A program made the translations under genes and the position numbers. The notes beneath the pieces were generated by a model. That model worked only from the letters and a program-made list of their open reading frames with translations, searched no databases and was not told where the DNA came from. From Oscillospiraceae bacterium (GTDB taxonomy: Bacteria > Bacillota > Clostridia > Oscillospirales > Oscillospiraceae), in NCBI GenBank assembly GCA_017552325.1, contig JAFZQE010000012.1, positions 60,000 through 123,999 of the forward strand: DNA of 64,000 bases, in the 5' to 3' direction. Of the stretch, positions 1-10,500 are shown one piece after another (position 1 is the stretch's first letter; each line of letters begins with the position of its first letter).

Positions 1-2
1 AC

Positions 3-1439
3 GGAGGGGCAGCCGGAGGAGGCAAGAGCGACGCCCTGCTGATCGAGGCACTGCGGCAGGTGGACATCCCGCACTACAGGGCGATCCTCTTTCGGAAAAC
101 CTATGAGCAGCTGTCAGAGCTGATCGACCGAAGCCAGACGCTGTATTCCCTCGCGTTCCCGAAGGCGAAGTACAACGACGGGAAGCATATGTGGCGGTTC
201 CCGAGCGGGGCCAAGATCTTCTTCGGGAATATGCAGTACGCCAAGGACAGGACCAACTACCAGGGCAAGCGCTACGACTTCATCGGCTTTGACGAGCTGA
301 CACACTTCACCTGGGAGGAGTACAGCTACATGTTCTCCCGAAACAGGCCGAGCCGGCACCCGCGCAGCAGCAAGAAAACCATCTGCTATATGCGGGGCGC
401 AACAAACCCGGGCGGCGTCGGCCACGGCTGGGTAAAAGAGCGGTTCATCGCGCCGGCGGAGCCTGGAACGACGATCAGCGAAGAGCTGACGATACGAGAC
501 CCGGACGGGAAGCCGATCAGCATCGTGCGGGATCGGGTGTTCATCCAGGCGAGCGTCTTTGACAACAAAGCGCTGCTGGACGAGGATCCCGAGTATCTCG
601 GCAGCCTGGCGCTCCTCCCGGAAAAAGAGCGGAAGGCGCTGCTCGAGGGGGATTGGGACAGCTACGAGGGGCAGTACTTCAAGGAATTCAGAGCCGCGCC
701 GGATCTGAACGCGGCCAGGGAGCACGGCTGCACGGAGAGCGCGGAGGAGCTGCTGAGACAGCGGCGCTGGGTGCACGTGATCGATCCGATCGATCTGACG
801 CACGGAGAGGCCCGCAACTGGACGATCTACCGGAGCTATGACTTCGGCTATGCACGGCCTTTCTCCTGCGCCTGGTGGGCCGTGGACTTCGACGGGACGC
901 TGTACCGGATCCTCGAGATGTACGGCTGCACAAAGGTCCCGAACGAGGGACTGAAATGGACGCCGGAGCAGCAGTTCAAGGAGATCGCCCGCGTGGAGCG
1001 GGAGCATCCCTGGCTGCGCGGCAAGGAGATCTTAGGCGTGGCGGACCCGAGCATCTGGGACAAGAGCCGGGGCGAGAGCATCGCAGAAACCGCGGCCAAG
1101 TGGCGCGTGTATTTCACGCCGGGAGACAACGAACGGATCCCGGGCTGGATGCAGTGCCATTACAGGCTGCAGTTCGACGAGCACGGCTTCCCGCGGATGT
1201 ATGTGTTCAAGGGCTGCGACGCCTTCATCCGGACGATCCCGCTGATGATGTACTCGACGGCCAAGCCGGAGGACCTGGACACCACGCAGGAGGACCACGC
1301 GGCCGACGACTGGCGCTATATGTGCATGGCAAGGCCGATCGCGCCGCTGCGGCCGCCGGCGCAGAAGGAGCTTCAATTTATCAACGACCCGCTGAATCAA
1401 CTGAAAGGACGGAATGACAGATGGACGAATTCAAGGTGA
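3..1439 (+). CDS. terL: Phage terminase large subunit, 5' end cut by window
   Basis: This is the ATPase and nuclease motor that packages phage DNA into the prohead through the portal. The reading frame is already open at the left edge and begins with GGAAGGGKSD, a Walker A P-loop, so the true start lies upstream; the GTG at 60 is internal. A Walker B-like FIGFDE follows near bases 280-300. The C-terminal RNase H-like nuclease is suggested by acidic clusters in SYDFGYARP (about 833), GVADPSIWD (about 1036) and EDHAADDWRY (about 1290). About 478 residues are visible. Its 3' end overlaps the portal gene by 19 bases, so the two are probably translationally coupled. Family assignment is firm; the packaging strategy cannot be told. 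Confidence 0.93.
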   Translation, partial: GGAAGGGKSDALLIEALRQVDIPHYRAILFRKTYEQLSELIDRSQTLYSLAFPKAKYNDGKHMWRFPSGAKIFFGNMQYAKDRTNYQGKRYDFIGFDELTHFTWEEYSYMFSRNRPSRHPRSSKKTICYMRGATNPGGVGHGWVKERFIAPAEPGTTISEELTIRDPDGKPISIVRDRVFIQASVFDNKALLDEDPEYLGSLALLPEKERKALLEGDWDSYEGQYFKEFRAAPDLNAAREHGCTESAEELLRQRRWVHVIDPIDLTHGEARNWTIYRSYDFGYARPFSCAWWAVDFDGTLYRILEMYGCTKVPNEGLKWTPEQQFKEIARVEREHPWLRGKEILGVADPSIWDKSRGESIAETAAKWRVYFTPGDNERIPGWMQCHYRLQFDEHGFPRMYVFKGCDAFIRTIPLMMYSTAKPEDLDTTQEDHAADDWRYMCMARPIAPLRPPAQKELQFINDPLNQLKGRNDRWTNSR

Positions 1440-3310
1440 GCGAACAGAAAATGCTGCAGACGGCCGGGCTCCGGCCTCAGCAGGACGAGGAACCGCAGCG
1501 GCCGAAAATCGAAAAAGAGCGGCTGATCAAGTGGATGGACACGCTTCAGCGGTACAAAACAGGGAAGGCGAGCCTGGAGAACCGCGTGATCGCCAGCGAG
1601 AACTGGTGGAAGATGCGCAACGACATCGAGGAGGCGAAGGAGACCGAGGGAAATCGGGCGGACTTCAAGGCCAAGAGCGGCTGGCTCCACAATGTGATCG
1701 TTTCCAAGCATGCGGATCTGATGGAGGCTTATCCCGAGCCGAACATCCTCCCGCGTGAGCCGAACGACAGCGACCATGCGCGCATGCTGACGGCGATCGT
1801 TCCCTGCATCCTGGAGCAGTGCAAATTCGAGCGCTGCTGGAGCGACAACGGCTGGCAGAAGCTGAAGAGCGGGACGGCCGTGTACAAGGTCACCTGGGAC
1901 GCGGACAAGCTGAACGGCCTCGGAGACGTCAGCATCGAACGGGTCAACCTGCTGAATCTGTTCTGGGAGCCGGGCATTACCGACATCCAGACGTCGCGGC
2001 ATCTGTTTTATACCTACCTCGAGGACAAGGAGGAACTCAGGAGCCGCTATCCGGAGCTGAAGGACGAGGCGCTGAGCAACGGCTTCGAGGCGAGCAAGTT
2101 CCTGTATGACGACCATGTGCCGACCGAGGACATGGTGACGGTGGTCGATCACTACTACCACCTGTACAGGAACGGGAAGCGCGAGCTGCACTTCTGCAAA
2201 TTCGTCGGGGAGACCGCGCTGGACAGCACCGAAGAGAAGGGAGAGCCTCTGTACGATCACGGCCGATATCCCTTCGTCCTCGATCCGCTGTATCCGGTGG
2301 AGGGAAGCCCGGCCGGCTACGGCTTCGTGGACCTGGCCAGGAACGCACAAACGCAGATCGACCTGATGCGCACGGCCATCCTCAAAAACGCCATGGTAGG
2401 CGCGACTCCGCGCTACTTCATCCGCGAAGACGGCCAGGTGAATGAAGAGGAGTTCCTGGATCTCGGAAAGCCGCTGGTCCATGTCCGCGGTTCTCTGGAG
2501 GACACATCGCTTCGCGCAATAAGCTACACGCAACTGAGCGGGAATTACATCAATTACCTCTCCGACGTGATCAACGAGCTGCGGCAGGTGACGGGAAACA
2601 CGGAGACGGCGACGGGCAGCACGACCGCGGGCGCGACGGCAGCCAGCGCGATTGCAGCCCTGCAGGAAGCCAGCGGCAAGGGAAGCCGCGACAGCACGCG
2701 CGGCAGTTACCGGGCCTATTCCGATATCGTTGAGCTTGTGATCGAGCTGGTCCGGCAGTTCTACGATCAGCCGCGGCGCTTCCGCATCACGGGAGAGATG
2801 GGCGCCGACGACTTTGTGAGCTTTTCCAACAACGGGATAAAGCCGCAGGATCAGGGCTCGTTCGGCGGGCAGGAGCTGGGGCCGCGGCTGCCGGTGTTCG
2901 ACATCAAGATCGAGCCGCAGAAGCGGAACGCCTACACGCGCATGAGCCAGAACGAGCTCGCGCTGCAGTTCTACAACGCGGGTTTCTTCCAGCCGGAGAA
3001 CGCCGAGACGGCGATGACGACGCTGGGGATGATGGAATTCGAGGGGAAGGACGCGATCATGCAGAAGATCGCGCAGAATCAGACCATGCAGCAGCAGCTG
3101 CAGCAGTTCCAGCAGTTCGCTCTTATGCTCGCCAAGCAGTATCGACCGGACCTGGTCGAGGGGCTCATGCAGAGCATGGGAATGCAGCAACAGGCACCTC
3201 AGGGAAGCGCGCCGATGCAGGCGCCGCCGGAAGAGATCACAGGAGGCGAGCCGAAGCACATGCGCCAGGCGCGCGAGCAGGCGGCCGCGGCCTCGCAGCC
3301 GCAGGGGTGA
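1421..3310 (+). CDS. Phage portal protein, P22-like
   Basis: The portal is the dodecameric ring at one capsid vertex through which DNA enters and leaves, docking the terminase. The 629-residue product has the layout of the P22-type portal family: a charged N-terminus, a central mixed domain with repeated aromatic and acidic segments, and a Gln/Met/Pro-rich C-terminal tail from about residue 545 that could form a helical barrel or disordered extension. It starts inside the end of terL and is followed 4 bases later by the protease gene. The assignment rests on overall resemblance and on position directly after terL; I see no single diagnostic motif. The P22-like sub-family call is less certain than the portal call. 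Confidence 0.8.
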   Translation: MDEFKVSEQKMLQTAGLRPQQDEEPQRPKIEKERLIKWMDTLQRYKTGKASLENRVIASENWWKMRNDIEEAKETEGNRADFKAKSGWLHNVIVSKHADLMEAYPEPNILPREPNDSDHARMLTAIVPCILEQCKFERCWSDNGWQKLKSGTAVYKVTWDADKLNGLGDVSIERVNLLNLFWEPGITDIQTSRHLFYTYLEDKEELRSRYPELKDEALSNGFEASKFLYDDHVPTEDMVTVVDHYYHLYRNGKRELHFCKFVGETALDSTEEKGEPLYDHGRYPFVLDPLYPVEGSPAGYGFVDLARNAQTQIDLMRTAILKNAMVGATPRYFIREDGQVNEEEFLDLGKPLVHVRGSLEDTSLRAISYTQLSGNYINYLSDVINELRQVTGNTETATGSTTAGATAASAIAALQEASGKGSRDSTRGSYRAYSDIVELVIELVRQFYDQPRRFRITGEMGADDFVSFSNNGIKPQDQGSFGGQELGPRLPVFDIKIEPQKRNAYTRMSQNELALQFYNAGFFQPENAETAMTTLGMMEFEGKDAIMQKIAQNQTMQQQLQQFQQFALMLAKQYRPDLVEGLMQSMGMQQQAPQGSAPMQAPPEEITGGEPKHMRQAREQAAAASQPQG

Positions 3311-3314
3311 TCAC

Positions 3315-3632
3315 ATGACAAGGATCATCTATGAGCGAAACGAATACGCGGTGACGCTGATCGGCCACGCGGGATATGCCGAGGAAGGGAAGGACATCGT
3401 CTGCGCCGGGATCAGCGCTCTGACGGAGGCCATGATGCAGCGCGTAGCCGGGCGGGACTGTTTTCAGCCGGCCTATGGGATGCACAAAAAGAAGGGGATC
3501 GTCCGCGTGAATCTGACGCCGAAAACAAAATACGCGAAATGGTGCGCGAGAGAAATGCTCGACACGGTCTGCGCGGGCTATGCCTCGATAGCGAAACAGT
3601 TTCCGGATCATGTGAAGTATGAGGTGAGATGA
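3315..3632 (+). CDS. Phage-encoded Prp-type cysteine protease
   Basis: This 105-residue protein resembles Prp, the Firmicutes cysteine protease that removes the N-terminal extension of ribosomal protein L27. It has the family signature GHAGYAEEGKDIVCAGIS (residues 17-34), with catalytic His18 and Cys30 spaced 12 apart, as are His22 and Cys34 of Staphylococcus aureus Prp. Cellular Prp is about the same length. It sits between portal and fibre genes, the position of a head maturation protease, and its last codons overlap the next gene by an ATGA junction. The scaffold (16659) and capsid (17729) proteins both carry the LQFFA motif that Prp cuts, so the likely role is prohead maturation. Family is clear; the substrate assignment is inference. 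Confidence 0.85.
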   Translation: MTRIIYERNEYAVTLIGHAGYAEEGKDIVCAGISALTEAMMQRVAGRDCFQPAYGMHKKKGIVRVNLTPKTKYAKWCAREMLDTVCAGYASIAKQFPDHVKYEVR

Positions 3633-6031
3633 TGGCGACCTACTACCTGCCAAGCTCAAACGGCTGGAGCGAGGACCACGGATACCCGTACTATATCCGC
3701 CTGAAGGTCGAGCAGAGCTACAACGCGGCCACCAACAAAAGCACGCTGACGATCACGCCGCAGTTCAAGGGCGGATCGAACGGCGTAAGTCACGGGATCG
3801 TCTCGGGAACGACGCTCAAGGCCGGAAACACGACGCTGCTGGATCTGGGATCGCCGTATGGCTTTTATGTGACAGGCGGATCCTGGGTCGACCTGAAAAA
3901 CCTGAGCACAAACGCGGCAAAGACGGCGACGCATGAGGTGACGCACAATGCAGACGGAAGCGCGAGCGTCAGCTTCACCTTCAGCGGACAGACCTCCGGA
4001 GGCGGAACGGTCTGCAGCTTTTTCGGAAAGACGGCGACGCTCAGCCTGCAGGAGACGCGGACCTACACGCTGTCGATCAGCGCCGGGACGGGCAGCACGA
4101 TCACGGTCAAAAAAGGGAATACGACGCTGTCCAACGGCGCAACGATCACCCACGGGGACGTGCTGACGATCAGCTTCGGAACGGAAACAGGCTACAGCCT
4201 GAGCACGCACACCGTCAACGGCTCGAGCTTCACGAGCGGGAACACGCACACGGTCAGCGGCTCGGTATCAGTGGCGGCGACGGCGACGCTGAAGACCTAC
4301 ACGCTGTCGATCAGCGCCGGGACAGGCAGCTCGATCACCGTGAAGAAGGGCAGCACGACGCTGTCCAACGGCGCAACGATCACCCACGGGGACGTGCTGA
4401 CAGTGACCTTCGCGGCGAGTACCGGCTACAGCCTGAGCACGCACACCGTCAACGGCGTCAGCTTCCAGAGCGGATCGACGCACACGGTCAGCGGAGCCGT
4501 AACCGTGGTGGCGACGGCGGCGCTGAAGACCTACACGCTGTCGATCAGCGCCGGGACGGGCAGCACGATCACGGTCACCAGGAGCGGGACCGAGCTTGCA
4601 AACGGGGCGACGATCACACACGGAGACGTGCTGACAATCGTATTCGCGGCCAAGAGCGGCTACGCGATCGACACGCATACGGTGAACGGTTCCAGCTTCA
4701 CGAACGGGAACACGCACACGGTCAGCGGAGCCGTGACCGTGGCAGCGACGGCGACGAGACAGCGATCGACGATCTCAAGCTGCAGCAGCTCCGTTGAAAC
4801 GCAAGGCAGCATCGAGCTGATCATGAACCGGTCCGGCTACAACTGGCACATAGCTACGATCAGCGCCGGCGGAAATACGCTGACCACAACGGCGGCTTTC
4901 AAAACGCAGAAATCGATCAGCGTCCCGCGGAGCTGGTTCAGCGAATACCCGAGCGCGACGAGCTTCTCGGCCACGGTGAGCGTGCAGAGCTATACCGATT
5001 CGAGCTGCACGACGACCGTCGGCGCCGCCGTGACGGCCACGGTTACGGTCAAGGCCGACAGCGGCATGAAGCCAGTCCTGGCCTCCGGATACGCATCGGC
5101 CGCGCCGTATAACACGGGCGACGCTTCCGGCTTCACCTGCTTTATATCCGGATACTCGAAGGCGACCGTCACGCTCGACAGCAATAAACTCGATATGAGC
5201 GCAGCGGTCGGCGCGACGGTAGCCAGCATCAGCGTCAAGGGCGGCGGCGTGACGGATACGAGCTCGCCCTACCGCACAGGCATCCTGAGAGACACGTCGA
5301 CCATCACCGTCACCGTGACGGACAGCCGAGGCCGCAAGGCGACGCAGACGCTTGAGATCGTGTGCGAGCCATACGCGACGCCGATCCTGAGCGATATCAG
5401 CGTGTACCGCTGCGACAGCAACGGGGACGCGGACGAGAGCGGGGCATACTTCGCGGCGCAGGCCACAGCGACGATCAGCAGCCTGAACAACGAAAACACG
5501 CTGACGCTCAAGGCCAAGGGATACACGCTGCAGAACGGCGTCAAGCGAATCGTGAACGCGAGCCTGCAGGCGGACAAGACCTACACGATCAACATCGTGG
5601 CGACCGACGGCCTCGGGAATGAGACGACGGCCGTGCGGACGCTGCCCGGGCAGAAGTGGGCCATGAGATTCCGGGAGGACGGAAACGGCGTCGGCTTCGG
5701 GAAAACGCCTGGGCATGACGCCGCTTTGGAGATCCCGGAGGACTGGACATTCTATATCGGGAATTATCAGTCCTGGGGCAAGAGAGTGTCCGTGTCGGCG
5801 AACAGCTCGACGGTCACGACACTTCGAAGCTGGAGGCAATATCTGATCGCGCCGACCTATGGTCCGACGTGGATCGTGCAAACGCAAGGGGACAACCAGA
5901 CACCGATCGTATCGGTGCTGTTCCAGACGGCGACCAACAACGATATTTCCGTGACGGCGGAAAGCAACTGCTCGATCCGCCTGACAAACAACAGAAGCTC
6001 GTCATACGCTTTCTCGATCTTGCAGATTTAA
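3629..6031 (+). CDS. Phage fibre/minor structural protein, DUF859-like, with three 78-residue repeats
   Basis: The 800-residue product has an N-terminal domain like DUF859 siphophage structural proteins (MATYYLPSSNGWSEDHGYPY), then three consecutive 78-residue repeats (4061-4762) each starting TYTLSISAGTGS and containing GATITHGDVLT and HTVNG, which resemble bacterial InlB B-type repeats. The C-terminal part contains the FREDGNGVGFGKTPGHDAAL segment typical of the end of DUF859 proteins. No membrane segment is present. A role in binding host surface sugars or proteins is inference. Translation may start at 3629 or at the adjacent ATG at 3632; the first overlaps the protease stop codon. The gene is strongly Ser/Thr-rich. 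Confidence 0.75.
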   Translation: MMATYYLPSSNGWSEDHGYPYYIRLKVEQSYNAATNKSTLTITPQFKGGSNGVSHGIVSGTTLKAGNTTLLDLGSPYGFYVTGGSWVDLKNLSTNAAKTATHEVTHNADGSASVSFTFSGQTSGGGTVCSFFGKTATLSLQETRTYTLSISAGTGSTITVKKGNTTLSNGATITHGDVLTISFGTETGYSLSTHTVNGSSFTSGNTHTVSGSVSVAATATLKTYTLSISAGTGSSITVKKGSTTLSNGATITHGDVLTVTFAASTGYSLSTHTVNGVSFQSGSTHTVSGAVTVVATAALKTYTLSISAGTGSTITVTRSGTELANGATITHGDVLTIVFAAKSGYAIDTHTVNGSSFTNGNTHTVSGAVTVAATATRQRSTISSCSSSVETQGSIELIMNRSGYNWHIATISAGGNTLTTTAAFKTQKSISVPRSWFSEYPSATSFSATVSVQSYTDSSCTTTVGAAVTATVTVKADSGMKPVLASGYASAAPYNTGDASGFTCFISGYSKATVTLDSNKLDMSAAVGATVASISVKGGGVTDTSSPYRTGILRDTSTITVTVTDSRGRKATQTLEIVCEPYATPILSDISVYRCDSNGDADESGAYFAAQATATISSLNNENTLTLKAKGYTLQNGVKRIVNASLQADKTYTINIVATDGLGNETTAVRTLPGQKWAMRFREDGNGVGFGKTPGHDAALEIPEDWTFYIGNYQSWGKRVSVSANSSTVTTLRSWRQYLIAPTYGPTWIVQTQGDNQTPIVSVLFQTATNNDISVTAESNCSIRLTNNRSSSYAFSILQI
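4061..4762 (+). repeat. Three tandem 234-bp coding repeats in the fibre gene
   Basis: Unit starts at 4061, 4295 and 4529 are exactly 234 bases apart and share long identical nucleotide stretches such as ACCTACACGCTGTCGATCAG. Exact spacing and near-identity point to recent duplication or ongoing homogenisation. The reading frame is kept, so repeat number can vary by recombination without a frameshift. Confidence 0.9.
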
Positions 6032-6043
6032 GGGGGATAAATC

Positions 6044-7531
6044 ATGGGATACAAGGAAATTCTCGAAAAGGAAAAAGTGCAGAAGCCTGTCACGGCCGGA
6101 GCCGAGAAGGTAAAGACGGTGGCCGATCAGACCGTTCAGCCGAAGGCGGAGCAGATGCAGGCACCGAGCGCTCAGCTGATGAGCAACGCGGAGCAGCAGA
6201 AGCAGACGTCGGCGGCTAAGACGGTGCAAGCCGCTGCTCCGGCGGAAACAGAGCGCGCGGTGAAGGACGTTCAGGCGCCAGCTGCCGCACCCGCCGCGGC
6301 TGCCGCAGCTCAGGCGCAGGGGCAGCAGACTCAGCCTGCAGCGCCGACCTGGGACGGCGGCTATCAGCAGGAGATCGACGATCTGTACGCGCAGATCACC
6401 GGCCGGCCGACGTTCAGGTACAACATCAACGAGGACGAGATGTGGCAAAGCCTGAAGGATGACTACCGCCGGATGGGCCAGGACGCCATGCGCGACACGA
6501 TGGGCCAGGCGGCCGGTCTGACCGGCGGCTATGGCAGCAGCTACAGCCAGGCGGCCGGAAATGCCGCATACGACAAGTACATGACGCAGCTGAGCGAGCG
6601 GGCCCCGGAGCTCTACGACCGCGCCTATCAGCGCTACAAGGACGAGGGGGACGAAAAGCGGCAGCAGCTCTCGGATCTGATGAAGATGGACGAGATTGCA
6701 TACGGACGGTATGGCGATGAATATAACCGCTGGTATCAGGAGCGTGCCCACGACGAAGAGCGCGGGGATATCGACTACGAGCGCCGGTGGCGCGAGGACG
6801 AGCGGGACTACGACCGCCGGTGGCAGGAGGACGAGCGGGACTACGACCGCAGGTGGCAGGAGGACGAGCGGGATTATGGCCGCCAGTGGCAGGAGGACGA
6901 ACGAGCTGAGGAGCGCCGCCGCTACGAGCGCGAGTATGAGGACAAACGTGGTGACGTCGACTGGGAGCGTGCGCAGTATGAGCGCGAATACGGGGACAAG
7001 CGCAGTGATATCGACTACGAGAGGGAACAGTACGAGAGGGAGTACGGAGACAAGCGAGGCGACGTAGAGTATCAGAGGCAGCAGGAGAAACGGTCCTATG
7101 TCATGAGCCTGCTCCAGTACGGCTACACGCCCACCGACGAAGACCTCGCTGCCGCCGGCCTGACCCGTGAGCAGGCCGAGGAAATGGCCTCTTTGTGGAG
7201 CGCCGAAAACCCGGATCTTGCTTACCGCGTCGGACGGATCACGGCGGAGGAATACTATGCGATGACGGGAGAGTATCCGAAAGGGTATCAGCCGGAGGGC
7301 ACAGGCGGCGATAAGCCGTGGTGGTACTACCTTGATACCGGAGACAACGGGAACGGAAACGACGGGAACAGAAACGACGGGAACAATGGTACCGGCGTTG
7401 ACCCTAAGCGCTTCGAAGATATGCTGGCTGGAGCCACCCACGGCGCCACGGGCTTCTATGAAGAAGATCTCAACGCGTTGTCGCCTGAGCAGTGGGAGCA
7501 GCTCAAAGCAGCGCTTTCTGCGCGGAAGTAA
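6044..7531 (+). CDS. Phage structural protein with a long charged coiled coil
   Basis: The 495-residue product is preceded by AGGGGG at 6031-6036. Residues 1-100 are Ala/Gln-rich and low complexity. Residues about 105-225 form a conserved-looking domain (PTFRYNINEDEMWQ, DTMGQAAGLTGGYGSSY) that I recognise from many clostridial prophages without a known function. Residues about 240-350 form an extremely charged helix of repeats such as DERDYDRRWQE, followed by a Tyr/Glu/Lys-rich stretch and a Gly/Asn-rich linker (about 430-450). Position before the giant polyvalent gene suggests an internal or ejected virion protein; this is inference. No enzyme motif is seen. Confidence 0.7.
   Translation: MGYKEILEKEKVQKPVTAGAEKVKTVADQTVQPKAEQMQAPSAQLMSNAEQQKQTSAAKTVQAAAPAETERAVKDVQAPAAAPAAAAAAQAQGQQTQPAAPTWDGGYQQEIDDLYAQITGRPTFRYNINEDEMWQSLKDDYRRMGQDAMRDTMGQAAGLTGGYGSSYSQAAGNAAYDKYMTQLSERAPELYDRAYQRYKDEGDEKRQQLSDLMKMDEIAYGRYGDEYNRWYQERAHDEERGDIDYERRWREDERDYDRRWQEDERDYDRRWQEDERDYGRQWQEDERAEERRRYEREYEDKRGDVDWERAQYEREYGDKRSDIDYEREQYEREYGDKRGDVEYQRQQEKRSYVMSLLQYGYTPTDEDLAAAGLTREQAEEMASLWSAENPDLAYRVGRITAEEYYAMTGEYPKGYQPEGTGGDKPWWYYLDTGDNGNGNDGNRNDGNNGTGVDPKRFEDMLAGATHGATGFYEEDLNALSPEQWEQLKAALSARK
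6770..7080 (+). repeat. Short tandem repeats coding for an Arg/Glu/Asp/Tyr coiled coil
   Basis: The first part repeats a 33-base unit encoding variants of DERDYDRRWQE, an 11-residue period that suits a right-handed hendecad coiled coil. The second part repeats a longer unit containing YEREYGDKRGDV. Units differ by a few bases only. Confidence 0.8.
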
Positions 7532-7548
7532 AAGGAGGGCAAAATACT

Positions 7549-10500
7549 ATGCCCTATGAAGACCTGATGAAAAAGTATCTCAGCCAGGGCCAGCCGGTCA
7601 AAAGAAATACACCGGCTGGCTCCAGATCCATTTCGACGGAGGACATATTGAGAGGTAATTGGAAGCCCAGCAGAGAAAAGAGCGATCAATCGATCGCCTC
7701 TTCTCAGCAGGCACTAAAAACAGCTGCAAAAACCATCAGACCGGCAGCGCCCGGCTCAAGGTCCATCTCTGTCGACGACATTCTGAGCGGCAGCTGGACA
7801 CCGAATGGCGGGACGAAGGCCGAACCGGATACGGAATCCTCGAAGAGCGAATATCCTTCCAGGAAAGCAGTTGTTGACGAGATCATCGGCGCGCAGAGGA
7901 AGCAGACCAAGGAAAAGGATCTTCAATCGCAGCCGACCGTGCCGTCTCTCGTCCAGCAGGCGCAGCAAGGTCGGCAGGCTGCAATTGATAACGCCATGAA
8001 GTGGCAGCAGCAAAACATCCTTGACCCTGGCTCTCGGTTTCATGCGGACGAACAGTCGGCTGGAAGAGGAGGGAAATTCGGGCCGAAAACGCTCGGCGCA
8101 ACGCTCGGAGAAATCGGGCAAAAAAGCGAAGAGGCCAAGTGGCAAAATGAAGCAAAGGAATATTACAACACGGCAAAAGACCGCGGACTAAGCACTGAAG
8201 AATGGTATGACGAAGCGAGCAAGCGGGTGGAAGACCTGCAAAACGAGCTTGATGAATATGGAAATTCTTTTCGCAAAGCTGCCGAGAACGCTTATGAACG
8301 CAGATTCGGCGGATCCGAAGCTCACTCCGGCGACGGCTTTTCCGGAGGACGTGGGAAGTTTGGCGTTCGCGGCAAGGAAGATGTCGAGCACGATCTTGAG
8401 GCAGCAAAGAAGGAGCTCGAGTATGCGACAGCGCTCCGTTGGAGCGATGCGATGAACGACCCCGAGTATGATGCCAAAGTCGCATCCGGCCGGGCTGACA
8501 AGCGAAACATGCTTGCGAAAGCGGTAGCAGAAAAAGAGAGCGGCAGGTTAACTGGCGACTATATCAATCCGGAAAGCGGGGAGTATGAATACTGGAATCC
8601 GGAGAAGAGCGAAATAACCCCCGATCTGCTTTACGCTGATGACTACTTAACAGACGACGAAAAGGATCTGTATTGTTATCTGCTTGTGGAGCGAGGAGAA
8701 GAAACGGCGAACAATTATCTTAAAGAAATGGCCACAACCGTTGATGTAAGACTTGCGCGTCAAATGGCCGATGACATCAAAAACGATCCGTGGGCTCTCC
8801 GGCTCATTGAAACGCTGGCACTCGACGTCACGACCGGCCTTGGAAATGCAGCGCAGGGAGTCAGGCAGAACTTCAGTGATGAAGCCGTAGGCCAAGGGCC
8901 GCTTATGTACGCCGGAAGTTTTGTTCGCCAAGATCTCGAGGACACGGGGCCGAAGATTTTCGGACGCAGCGCACTCGGCCTCGGTTACGATGCGGTCAAC
9001 ACGATCTCAAACATGGCGCCGAGCTTGGTTGCCGGCACGGTGAACCCGGTTCTCGGCGCTGGTTTGATGTCTGTTCAGGCTAAAGGCAACGCATACACCG
9101 ACGCGCTGAACAAGGGATACTCGAAGACACAAGCGAGGGACTATTCAAACATTGTCGGCGTTGCTGAAGGAACGCTTCAATATCTTCTCGGTGGTATTTC
9201 CAAGTTTGGAGGCATCAGCCAGTTTACCGGGAAAATGACTTCAAAGATCGGCAGCACAGCCCTTCGCGCCGGTGCAGAGCTCGGCATTGACATATTCGGC
9301 GAAAACCTCGAAGAGTATCTCCAAAACAAAATCGCGCTTGCGGCAGCAAATACGATCCTCGGAGAAAACAATGAGATCAAACTGTGGGACGACGACGACG
9401 CATACACGCTGATGCTGACGACACTGACGACAGGTCTGCTGAACAGCGGCGAGGTCATCAATACCGCAAGATATGGCAAAGTCGGCAAGCAGTTTATGAA
9501 AGACAACGGTCGTATGAATTCGCTGCTTGATGCAGCATCACAGTCTACAAACCAGGAAGTTCGGTCGCTGGCCGAAAGCATCAAGAGCGGCGAGACAAAG
9601 GCAACGCCGGTCAACATCGGCGCTTTGGCTGTCGCTTTCGAGCACTACGGCGGCAACACGAGTTTCGTCGTTGAAGACGGCGCCATCGTTGACGAGGAAG
9701 CGACCGACGCGTATAGGCAGGCTACCGACGAACAGAACGCCGAGACCGAGTTGACCGAGCAAAAGAAGACTGAGATTATCTCGGGAGAAGAATTTAAAAC
9801 TGCCGGAACCGTGCTCGAGGAGGATGCGAAAGCGATCCAGGCGGTCTATAACGAAGGGCAGGACCTGAACAATTACGAAGCCGCTATGAATGCCGGAATC
9901 AATCTGCTGGCGGCCGAAGGTACAAACCGCGAAGCCCTGGACAAAAGCAACCTGACGAGCTATCTGACGAAGGAGCAGCGCGACATCGCCTGGGAGATCG
10001 GGCACGCGAAGTATGAGGCGCGGCAGCAGCAGGCCGCGGAGCAGAGCAGGAAGGGCGCCGAGCGGGAGGTCTCGGATATCCGTCCGGGCCGCGTGAGCTA
10101 CGACAAGGCGACGATCGGCGGCGTGGAGTATCAGGCGGCAGATCCGAAGCGAATGAACCAGACGCAGAAGCAGCAGGTCGAAGCTTCTGCCATCGTTGCA
10201 AAGGCCCTTGGTCTGGAGCTGACCGTGTTCGACGGCGTGCAGACGGAGAAGGCCGGCGATATCAACGGCGCCTATGTCAGCGGCGGGAAGATATTCCTCA
10301 ATGCGAACGCGGGAAAGGCGGTCGGAGAGACGCTGATCATCAGCACGATGAGCCATGAGATCACGCACTTCGCCGAACAGTACGGCGGAAAATCCTATCA
10401 GGAGCTGCGATCCTTCGTCGTGCAGACGCTGGCCGACGGCAACATGACCAAGTTCGAGCAGATCGTCGAAGCCAAGAGACAGAGCCGCGGCGGGATCAGC

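Noticed and set aside
1397-3259. 620-residue open frame on the - strand opposite the portal gene
   Set aside because: Arg/Leu/Val-rich shadow of a GC-rich gene; no ribosome site or recognisable domain, and the + strand portal explains the region.
4061-4762. Regular repeats as a CRISPR-like array
   Set aside because: Units are 234 bases, directly adjacent, without spacers, and lie in frame within a structural gene.
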